Of a stretch of DNA of 21,402 nt, positions 7,705 through 14,239 are shown in pieces. Source of the stretch: a virus. The stretch is taken from IMG/VR virus record IMGVR_UViG_3300044970_000960, positions 1 through 21,402 of that record, one strand, 5' to 3'. The notes beneath the pieces are model-generated. The model was not told the DNA's origin and made no database searches. It saw only the letters and a list, made by a program, of their open reading frames with translations. The translations under genes and the position numbers were made by a program. Position 1 is the first letter of the stretch, and the number at the start of each line of letters is the position of its first letter.

Positions 7705-8916
7705 ATGCTAAGTTTCAAATCATATTTGCTTATCAATGAAGCTGCTGCTGAAGGTATTGCATCGGCCAAGCATCAGGAGCATCCTGAAGACAACGCCATC
7801 AAAAGTCCCTTCGGTTTTGAACATGCGCTATCAACTCTTAGCACGATTCATAATGGATTGAAATCTGGAGATTTGGGCGACACACATATCTCGACCAAAC
7901 TCGATGGAGCGCCAGCAGTTGTCTTTGGTCGTCATCCAAGAACAGGAAAATTCTTTGTCGCAACAAAGCATTCGGCATATGGTAAAGTGCCAAAACTTGC
8001 TACATCGCATGATGAAGTAGATCAGTATTTTGGTCACTCTTCAGGTCTTGCACAAAAAATGCACTCAGCACTAGAACACTTGCCTAAAGTTACTCCAGAA
8101 ACTGGAGTTTATCAAGGCGACTTCATGCATGATTCTGGAGAAAGATATAAAGACGGAAACAAGATTGTATTCAAACCAAATACTCTAAAATATCATATTC
8201 CTACAAATACACCAGAAGGCAAAGCAGCAATCAATTCTAAGATCGGATTTGCTGTTCATACGCAAATAGATGGCGATCCAGATAGACCAGAAACATTACA
8301 AGCATCACCACTTCGCGATCAATCTGTATTCAAACCACATCGCGATGTGCATTTAGTTTCTCCGGAAATTAGGTTGGGAAATGGAAACCACATTGGAAAA
8401 AGAGATAGCGACAAAGTCTTCAATCATCTCGATCTGGCCCAGCAGGTACATGATAGCTTGAGCGATGATCATCATGATATAGTAAATCAACATGATGATC
8501 ATTTTTCAACTTATATTAATCAAACCGTAAGAACTGGTGAAAAGCCATCAACACAAGGTCTTCGCAAGCATATAGAAACTCGTATGCAAAAAGACGTTGA
8601 TAAACTAAAATCCGAAAAAGGTAAAGCCGCTGCTACAGAAAGAATGAATGCAGCTCTTGCTCATCATGATGCATATGAAGATAATTTTTCAAAAGCATTA
8701 CAGATTCATCATCACGTTCAGTCAGCAAAAAATATTCTCGTTTCTGCATTGAATAAGGCACAGAAAACAGAGAATCCAATGACACAAAGCATTGATGGAA
8801 CCGAGACAGATCCAGAAGGATATGTTGTACAGCATAGAGATAACATTGTGAAACTTGTTGATCGTGGCGAATTCTCAAGAGCCAATTTCAACAAACCTAA
8901 AGAGTGGAAGAAGTAA
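7705..8916 (+). CDS. Putative internal protein with capsid-targeting leader and nucleotidyltransferase-like motifs
   Basis: A 403-residue protein. The N-terminus MLSFKSYLLINE, followed by AAAEG, matches the T4 internal-protein leader plus an IxE cleavage site (INE, residues 10-12), the same place as in the upstream gene. TKLDGAPAVVFG (64-75) resembles motif I (KxDG, with K65 as the would-be nucleotidyl lysine) of ATP-dependent DNA/RNA ligases. YQGDFM (136-141) and KIVFKP (153-158) could be motifs III and IV, and KIGFAVHTQIDG is another conserved-looking strand. I believe similar proteins of unknown function occur in T4-like cyanophages; ligase activity is inference. The C-terminal half is helical and charged. 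AGGACGT gives the ribosome binding site. Confidence 0.8.
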   Translation: MLSFKSYLLINEAAAEGIASAKHQEHPEDNAIKSPFGFEHALSTLSTIHNGLKSGDLGDTHISTKLDGAPAVVFGRHPRTGKFFVATKHSAYGKVPKLATSHDEVDQYFGHSSGLAQKMHSALEHLPKVTPETGVYQGDFMHDSGERYKDGNKIVFKPNTLKYHIPTNTPEGKAAINSKIGFAVHTQIDGDPDRPETLQASPLRDQSVFKPHRDVHLVSPEIRLGNGNHIGKRDSDKVFNHLDLAQQVHDSLSDDHHDIVNQHDDHFSTYINQTVRTGEKPSTQGLRKHIETRMQKDVDKLKSEKGKAAATERMNAALAHHDAYEDNFSKALQIHHHVQSAKNILVSALNKAQKTENPMTQSIDGTETDPEGYVVQHRDNIVKLVDRGEFSRANFNKPKEWKK

Positions 8917-8922
8917 TCTTTA

Positions 8923-8929
8923 CTAAATA
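8923..8929 (+). promoter_or_regulatory. CTAAATA box, late promoter candidate for the envelope operon
   Basis: The same CTAAATA heptamer as at 6465 lies in the 44-base gap before the eight-gene envelope operon, 31 bases upstream of the first start codon. A GGGAG ribosome binding site follows at 8950-8954. It resembles the T4-family late box TATAAATA. If real, the curli-like operon would be expressed late in infection. Confidence 0.35.
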
Positions 8930-8960
8930 CTCTCGTCACCGCTAATTATGGGAGTATACC

Positions 8961-9245
8961 ATGGAAGCAGAATTCTTCAAGCTGGTGGCGGAAGTTGGAT
9001 TTCCAATTGCATCTTCTATAGCAGGCGGATACTTTGTTTTTCTTACGCTTAAATTTATCTTAGCCGGCGTTCAAAGTTCAGTAAAAGGATTGAGTGGAAT
9101 TATTATGGCTCTTGACAATCGCGTCAAGACTATGAACCATGACATCGTGAGAATTGACACTTTGATCTCTACAGCACTTCATGTCAGACCCGACACCGAT
9201 AGACTCGCAAGAGCTGACGGCAAAAACGACGCAAGAAAGGACTGA
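8961..9245 (+). CDS. Small one-helix membrane protein, holin-like (paralogue 1)
   Basis: A 94-residue protein with one membrane segment (about 12-35, starting VGFPIASSIAGGY), followed by a helical, probably coiled-coil region and a charged tail (DGKNDARKD). It aligns with the next gene: GFPI, then G and aromatic residues in the helix, then LDNRVKTMNHDIVRID matching LIDRVRMLDNDLIRLN. The layout resembles small BhlA/UviB-type holin-like proteins; the function is not shown. GGGAG precedes the start. It is the first gene of the envelope operon, with only 2 bases to the next gene. Confidence 0.75.
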   Translation: MEAEFFKLVAEVGFPIASSIAGGYFVFLTLKFILAGVQSSVKGLSGIIMALDNRVKTMNHDIVRIDTLISTALHVRPDTDRLARADGKNDARKD

Positions 9246-9247
9246 AC

Positions 9248-9508
9248 ATGGATCTTGTACAACTAATCAACAAATACGGATTCCCTATCGTTGCTGCTGG
9301 CGGTATGGGTTATCTCATTTTCTACGTATGGAAATGGGCCACGGCAGAAATCAAACCTGTGTTATCTGAAGCAAACACAGTTCTGATTGCATTGATCGAC
9401 CGCGTTAGAATGTTGGACAATGATTTGATTAGACTTAATCAAAAAATCAACATCGTTCTAATGATGAGGGAAACATATGCAAACAAAAACAAGAAGGATA
9501 CTGAATAG
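9248..9508 (+). CDS. Small one-helix membrane protein, holin-like (paralogue 2)
   Basis: An 86-residue protein with a membrane helix at about 11-30 (YGFPIVAAGGMGYLIFYVW), then an amphipathic helix with heptad-like spacing (LIALIDRVRMLDNDLIRLN) and a basic end. It is a tandem, diverged paralogue of the preceding gene. A role in host lysis (holin-like) or in anchoring a complex at the inner membrane is possible. No endolysin is seen next to it, which weakens the lysis reading. It overlaps the start of the autotransporter gene by 32 bases. Confidence 0.75.
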   Translation: MDLVQLINKYGFPIVAAGGMGYLIFYVWKWATAEIKPVLSEANTVLIALIDRVRMLDNDLIRLNQKINIVLMMRETYANKNKKDTE

Positions 9509-11378
9509 CCTTCTACTTTTTGTCACTCTATTAACTACAACCATTGCACTAGCACAAGTTCTTCCTTCGGGATATATTGGTACGGTTACAAATAATACAC
9601 CGAATACCTGGCAGACTTATTCGTACTCGTTTACACCAAATATCTCAGGAACAAACTATGTCGGTTTTGCGTTCAGACAAGATCCTGCATTCTGGACATT
9701 CGACAACGTGTCGTTAACAGAATCAGGATCTACCGTAAATCTATTGACAAACGGAGCATTCACAACTGGTGGTGCAATCAACATCACCACAAGTAATGGA
9801 CCGGGAACAATTCAAGCACCAACAAACTGGGGCGTGTGGTATCAAAACGGCACGTATCCAGCAGCTGCCGGCACTTGGAACGACATCGGCGGATCACACG
9901 GCGGTGTTTGGTATGATGGAGCTGTCGGAACATTTGACGGCATCTATCAAGGAATCAGCCTACTAGCAGGAACAACATATACGATTACATTTGAAGTGTC
10001 TGGTAATCATGTAAGCAATGGTAGTTCTGTACAGCTTGGCATTTATGCTGGTCCATGTGCCGACACAACGATTGCTGTTGCGTCATGTACAATACCAAGC
10101 TCAGCTGGATTCACAACACTAGCAACACCAGCAGAAGGTGCATCTGCAGGCAATCCTACACCAACTATTGTAAGTCAAGTTGCTGGAACACCAATCGTTT
10201 CAGAATCATCAAGCCGCGGCACTACGACAACTACTGTGTCAAACACAAGAGGAACAACAGCTTATGTTCCTACAACTACATTCACAGGCACAAGACAAGA
10301 TCCAACGCTCACGGTAAATCGCAACATCACTACAGTTGCAACAACGCCGATCACCACAGTAACAACGCACACAACACCTATCACAGTAGTAACAAGCACA
10401 ACACCAACTACAATTCAAACATGGAGTGACGGATCTATTACGACTGTAAACGGAACAGCAACGACCTCAACGACAGTTGTCAATGAAATATTAACCGGGA
10501 CTTCTGTGGCTAATGAAGTAGTCACCACACAAGATAATCAACTTTTCACTACTAGAATTGATCAGTTAGCAAAACTTGACAAAATTAGCACTCTTCAAAA
10601 TGAAAATTCACTAGCTGATCCATTGGCAAGAAATAAAGCATCTGACAACAAGATCATAACAAGAGGTCCTGTAAACAAGGATTCTCAAGTATATGTGACT
10701 GGCTATTCTCTTCGTTCTGGTACCAAAGACACATATAGCTACACGACAAATGTTTTTGGTATTGGGTATGAACAAAAACATAATGATTCATTATTATTTG
10801 GCATTCAATTAAATGGTGCGGTTACAGATCTAAGCGGTGATGCGTCTTCTGGAGAACTAAAGAAGTATTCATTTGACATATTTGCTTTAAAAGTAGAAGA
10901 TGATTGGATACTAAAAACAAATTTTGGTGTAGCATACAATGAGTTTGAAACATCACATTTCATGCGCGGTCTAAACTTACTGAACACAGCTTCTACAAAA
11001 GGCTATGATACTTGGTTTGTAAATAGACTTTATACGCCAGATAACTACGGATTTAGACCATTTGCAGGTTTAAAGTTTGAATACGATTATAGAGACAGTG
11101 TATTTGAAACTGGCCCAAATCTTACGGCAGTAAGACATGCTGGTAGAAGTGACTTTGAAGTTACTGGTCACGGCGGTATTAGATTTGAACAAGACATCAT
11201 TCAAGATATGACTGGTGTTATAGAGGGCATGATTGAAACCAGTAAAGCAAAATCAGCTTTTGCTGGATTCTCTTATGCTATAGACGAAAATTCTTCTATT
11301 AAGCTAAAGTATGCAATACAAGAGAAAGAAGATGTGGTAAATAACATTATTGGAGCACAGATAAGAATAATGTTCTAA
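9477..11378 (+). CDS. Autotransporter-like outer-membrane protein
   Basis: A 633-residue surface protein. A signal peptide (1-26, ending IALA before Q) leads into an N-terminal beta-sandwich-like region (about 28-235). This contains the VNLLTNGAF...NWGVWY pattern and a GIYQGISLLAGTTYTITFEV segment typical of galactose-binding-like jelly rolls. A Thr/Ser/Val-rich stalk (about 241-345) follows, then a linker. The last 230 residues (from about 401, DSQVYVTGYSLRSG) alternate polar and hydrophobic residues as in autotransporter beta-barrels and end in QIRIMF, the terminal Phe being the outer-membrane assembly signal. I infer insertion in the host outer membrane with an exposed passenger. The passenger DNA is visibly richer in GC than the barrel DNA, suggesting modular exchange. 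It shares the operon with the curli genes. Confidence 0.8.
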   Translation: MQTKTRRILNSLLLFVTLLTTTIALAQVLPSGYIGTVTNNTPNTWQTYSYSFTPNISGTNYVGFAFRQDPAFWTFDNVSLTESGSTVNLLTNGAFTTGGAINITTSNGPGTIQAPTNWGVWYQNGTYPAAAGTWNDIGGSHGGVWYDGAVGTFDGIYQGISLLAGTTYTITFEVSGNHVSNGSSVQLGIYAGPCADTTIAVASCTIPSSAGFTTLATPAEGASAGNPTPTIVSQVAGTPIVSESSSRGTTTTTVSNTRGTTAYVPTTTFTGTRQDPTLTVNRNITTVATTPITTVTTHTTPITVVTSTTPTTIQTWSDGSITTVNGTATTSTTVVNEILTGTSVANEVVTTQDNQLFTTRIDQLAKLDKISTLQNENSLADPLARNKASDNKIITRGPVNKDSQVYVTGYSLRSGTKDTYSYTTNVFGIGYEQKHNDSLLFGIQLNGAVTDLSGDASSGELKKYSFDIFALKVEDDWILKTNFGVAYNEFETSHFMRGLNLLNTASTKGYDTWFVNRLYTPDNYGFRPFAGLKFEYDYRDSVFETGPNLTAVRHAGRSDFEVTGHGGIRFEQDIIQDMTGVIEGMIETSKAKSAFAGFSYAIDENSSIKLKYAIQEKEDVVNNIIGAQIRIMF

Positions 11379-11393
11379 TTAGAAAGGTATTTA

Positions 11394-11834
11394 GTGATAA
11401 ATAAAAATGTATTTTTATTCGTTATATTAATGCTGAGTTACTCCGCTAAAGCTAGTGAATTAAATTTTAAATTTAAAAATCCGGCTTTTAGCGGAGTTAA
11501 CTATTCTAGCCACGTATTTGCAATTGAACAACTGGAAGAGCAAAGAAAACAAAAAATAAAAGATGAACAAGAAAAAATTAGAAAAGAGTTAGAAAGTAAA
11601 CTTGAACAGAGTAATCTTCAGAAGTTTTTAAGAAATGTTGAAGCTAGAATATACGCTCAAATATCTAAAGATGTTGTCGATAAGATGTTCGACGGCACCG
11701 GATCGTCATCGGGAACCGTTGTAATAGGAGGAGCTAGCGTAAGTTTTAACAATGACGGCTCTAACATTACATTAAATGTAGTAGACGATAAAGGTAATAC
11801 TACTGTTATAACTATACCTCTAGGGGCTTTTTAA
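11394..11834 (+). CDS. csgF: CsgF-like curli assembly component
   Basis: In curli (type VIII) secretion, CsgF binds the CsgG pore and couples secretion of curlin to its assembly outside the cell. This 146-residue protein has a signal peptide (1-20, ending SAKA). The mature N-terminus ELNFKFKNPAFSG fits the CsgF signature (TMTFQFRNPNFGG in E. coli), the part known to insert into the CsgG channel. A charged helix (about 44-75) and a C-terminal beta region (GTVVIGGASVSF, NITLNVVDDKGN) follow, as in the family. It starts at GTG 11394 after AGAAAGG. Its stop overlaps the CsgG start by one base (TAATG), so the two are co-translated. Confidence 0.88.
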   Translation: MINKNVFLFVILMLSYSAKASELNFKFKNPAFSGVNYSSHVFAIEQLEEQRKQKIKDEQEKIRKELESKLEQSNLQKFLRNVEARIYAQISKDVVDKMFDGTGSSSGTVVIGGASVSFNNDGSNITLNVVDDKGNTTVITIPLGAF

Positions 11835-12607
11835 TGAAAAAGATTTGCTTAGTAGGTTTTTTATTGTTAACAGCATGTATACCTCCTAATGTAGAAGAGC
11901 CTATATCAATAAATGAATCTGTAGTTAAAAAACTAACTATAGTTAATAGTCCTTTATCTACAGAAGCTCCTTTTTATATAGCAGTATATCAATTTTCAGA
12001 TAAAACAGGACAGAGACGTCCAAGCGAAGTAGTAGCTCATCTAAGTAGCGCTGTTACGCAGGGAGCCGAAACTTGGCTTATAAAAGCACTTCAAGATGCT
12101 GGTAACGGTAGCTGGTTTAAAGTTGTAGAAAGAGTAGGGTTAGAAAACCTAACTAGAGAAAGACAATTAATCAGGCAAACCAGAGAACAATACGAAGGTA
12201 AGGATGCTAAGCCACTAAGACCTTTAGTATTCGCATCTCTTATATTAGAAGGTGGAATTATAGGATATGACGTAAATACGATAAGCGGTGGAATAGGAGC
12301 GAGATATTTAGGTATAGGTTCTTCAACACAATATAGACAGGATCAAGTAACTATAGTAATGAGACTAATTAGTGTTCAAACAGGAGAAGTGCTGCTTAAC
12401 GTAGCTACAAGTAAAACCATACTTAGCTCTGCTGTAGGTATAGATGTTTTTAAATTTGTAGATGCAGGAACTCGAGCCGTAGAAATAGAAACTGGTTTAG
12501 CTACAAATGAGCCTGTAAACTATGCTGTCAGAGCAGCGATTGAAGCTGGAGTAGTAGAACTAATTCAAGAAGGTGCAAGAAAGGGGCTTTGGAGAATGTC
12601 AGAATGA
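11834..12607 (+). CDS. csgG: CsgG-like outer-membrane curli secretion lipoprotein
   Basis: CsgG forms the nonameric outer-membrane channel for curli subunits. The 257-residue product has a lipobox LLTAC (C15) and then the CsgG fold with many family signatures: YQFSDKTGQ (52-60), SSAVTQGAE (71-79), ASLILEGGIIGYD (134-146), SGGIGARYLGIG (151-162), ATSKTILSSAV (191-201) and TNEPVNYAVRAAIEAGV (224-240). It ends soon after GLW, lacking the longer tail of E. coli CsgG (277 residues). In the eyelet stretch (61-70) the E. coli Tyr, Asn and Phe appear replaced and one residue is inserted, so the constriction probably differs. It sits between csgF and the curlin gene, whose ATG overlaps its TGA. Confidence 0.93.
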   Translation: MKKICLVGFLLLTACIPPNVEEPISINESVVKKLTIVNSPLSTEAPFYIAVYQFSDKTGQRRPSEVVAHLSSAVTQGAETWLIKALQDAGNGSWFKVVERVGLENLTRERQLIRQTREQYEGKDAKPLRPLVFASLILEGGIIGYDVNTISGGIGARYLGIGSSTQYRQDQVTIVMRLISVQTGEVLLNVATSKTILSSAVGIDVFKFVDAGTRAVEIETGLATNEPVNYAVRAAIEAGVVELIQEGARKGLWRMSE

Positions 12608-13257
12608 AAAAATTATATACTATTTTAATGATCTTATTAAGCACTCATGCTTATGGACAAAGTAACGTTCTATATATAGAACAATCAGGCGCTGGATTCT
12701 CAGGTTCTATTACTCAAGATGGAGCAACTAATATAATTGGAACTTCTAGTAGTCCTTCGATAATTAACGGTACTACCAATACTATTAGTGTCAATCAAAT
12801 TGGAAATAGTAACTCTTTAGATTTTGCAGTTTATGGAGATACAAATACGATATCTATTACAAAAACAGGCGATTCCAATTCAGTTACTCTTGAAATAGGC
12901 AGTAACGGACAAGATAGTAGCACTAATGAATATACCCTAGACATTACTGGTAGTAGTAATACTATAGAATCTACTATAACTGGCGGTATAAATACTGTAG
13001 GTATAACAATTTTCGGAGACAGTAATAGTATTACTAATACTATATCTAGTGGTAATACAGAACTTACTCTTACCGTAACAGGTAGCACAAATATTATAAC
13101 AACTAATCAATCAGGAGCTGGAGCACATAGAATAATACATGACCATACAGGAGATACTGGAACTTTTAGTTTTAGCCAGAGTGGAACCAATGCAAAAATT
13201 ATCAATATTATTACTAACGGTAATAATCAGTCAGTTACTGTATCTCAAACAGACTGA
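12604..13257 (+). CDS. Curlin-repeat (CsgA-like) amyloid subunit candidate
   Basis: A 217-residue secreted protein, the likely substrate of the adjacent CsgG. A signal peptide (1-19, ending HAYGQ) precedes about 195 residues rich in N, S, T, G and I. These form degenerate repeats of about 20-22 residues with the curlin pattern of short alternating strands and N/G turns, such as TNTISVNQIGNSNS, TNTISITKTGDSNS, NTVGITIFGDSNS and STNIITTNQSGAG. The repeats are more diverged than those of E. coli CsgA, and Gln is often replaced. There is no Cys. I chose ATG 12604, 9 bases after GGAG (12591-12594), over an in-frame TTG at 12589. Its ATG overlaps the CsgG stop (ATGA). The last 68 bases also encode the start of the FecR gene. 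Confidence 0.8.
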   Translation: MKKLYTILMILLSTHAYGQSNVLYIEQSGAGFSGSITQDGATNIIGTSSSPSIINGTTNTISVNQIGNSNSLDFAVYGDTNTISITKTGDSNSVTLEIGSNGQDSSTNEYTLDITGSSNTIESTITGGINTVGITIFGDSNSITNTISSGNTELTLTVTGSTNIITTNQSGAGAHRIIHDHTGDTGTFSFSQSGTNAKIINIITNGNNQSVTVSQTD

Positions 13258-14239
13258 AGCAAGAATAGGAGATGTAACAGAGCTTAACGGACAGGCGTCT
13301 GTTACAAGAAATAAAAAAGAACAACCTATAGGCATTCGAGACGGTATCGAATCTATGGACACTATCTCTACTAAAAATTCAAAGGTTAGGATAGATTTTA
13401 TTGACAAAACCCACGTTAGTGTAACTGAGCATAGTGACTTAGAAATAGATGAGTATGTTTTTGATCCTTCTAGAGATTTAGCAAAATTATCTATGAAAGT
13501 ATCTTCTGGCACTGTACAATATGCAAGCGGACTTTTAGCAAAAAAAGTAGGAGCTGTAGATGTTAGAACTCCTACTGCTTCTATAGCAGTTAGAGGTACA
13601 GAATTTTCTATGAGTGTCAATGAGTTAGGTAAAAGTTTGATTATGCTTTTACCTAACCAAGATGGAAGCACAGGAGAAATTACCGTTAGCACAGACGTTG
13701 CAAGCGTTATTCTAAATAGAAGTTATCAAGCTACTATAGTGACTAGCAGCTCTAGTCCGCCTTCAAATCCACTTATTCTTAATATGTTAGGCAGAGTAAT
13801 AAATAATGATTTACTGCTGTCCATGCCGAAATCTGTAGAAACAGTTTCTAATGTCGAAAAAGAACAAGGTCCATTGGATTTTGACCTTAAATTTGTAGAC
13901 GTAAATATGCTGGATAAAGATCCTCTTAAATTTGAAGAACTGAATGTAGACCTGCTAAAGTCTGATTTTTTCAATACTAGATTAAACAATATAGATTCAA
14001 TTTTTGATAATTTTAGTGAACGAGATGGTCAAGTGACTGGATATAATCCAACTACACAAATTAATACAGTAGTAGAAGACACTACCGTATTAACCCAAAG
14101 ATTAGATATTTCTATATTTTCTGTAAAAGTTAATAAAGATTATGGATTAAAAATCGAATACAATGGCGATGGTATCTCTGCTGCGTTTGTAGCTGGAAAT
14201 ATGCAATCCAACAGTATTTTAAAGGTTAAGCAAAAATGA
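13190..14239 (+). CDS. Periplasmic FecR-domain protein
   Basis: A 349-residue exported protein. It has a signal peptide (1-24, hydrophobic LSILLLTVIISQLLYL, cleavage after TEA), then a FecR domain (about 25-160). Typical features are RIGDVTELNGQASV, SKVRIDFIDKTHVSV, a strand ending EIDEYVFD and the hallmark RTPTASIAVRGTEF (126-139). The remainder (about 165-349) is low in motifs, with a proline-rich turn and several LxFxDLxL-like strands. Classical FecR has a cytoplasmic anti-sigma region, absent here. FecR domains of this type are often encoded next to CHASE2 cyclases in bacteria, and here too the cyclase start overlaps its stop by 4 bases (ATGA). The start overlaps the curlin gene by 68 bases; an upstream in-frame start at 13139 would bury the signal peptide. 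Confidence 0.83.
   Translation: MQKLSILLLTVIISQLLYLKQTEARIGDVTELNGQASVTRNKKEQPIGIRDGIESMDTISTKNSKVRIDFIDKTHVSVTEHSDLEIDEYVFDPSRDLAKLSMKVSSGTVQYASGLLAKKVGAVDVRTPTASIAVRGTEFSMSVNELGKSLIMLLPNQDGSTGEITVSTDVASVILNRSYQATIVTSSSSPPSNPLILNMLGRVINNDLLLSMPKSVETVSNVEKEQGPLDFDLKFVDVNMLDKDPLKFEELNVDLLKSDFFNTRLNNIDSIFDNFSERDGQVTGYNPTTQINTVVEDTTVLTQRLDISIFSVKVNKDYGLKIEYNGDGISAAFVAGNMQSNSILKVKQK

Noticed and set aside
10055-10429. + strand frame rich in His, Asn, Ser and Cys inside the autotransporter gene
   Set aside because: It is the shifted reading of the Thr-rich stalk; low-complexity ACA/ACT codons automatically give such a frame.
10200-10510. Possible tandem DNA repeat in the Thr-rich stalk
   Set aside because: The ACA/ACT-rich sequence is low complexity with no fixed unit length, so I treat it as protein-level bias and not a DNA repeat array.
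13139-13189. Extended N-terminus for the FecR protein
   Set aside because: The added 17 residues precede a clear signal peptide and increase the overlap with the curlin gene.
12760-13200. CRISPR-like recurring short units
   Set aside because: The recurring pieces are curlin-type protein repeats in frame, with no conserved repeat/spacer structure and a signal peptide in front.
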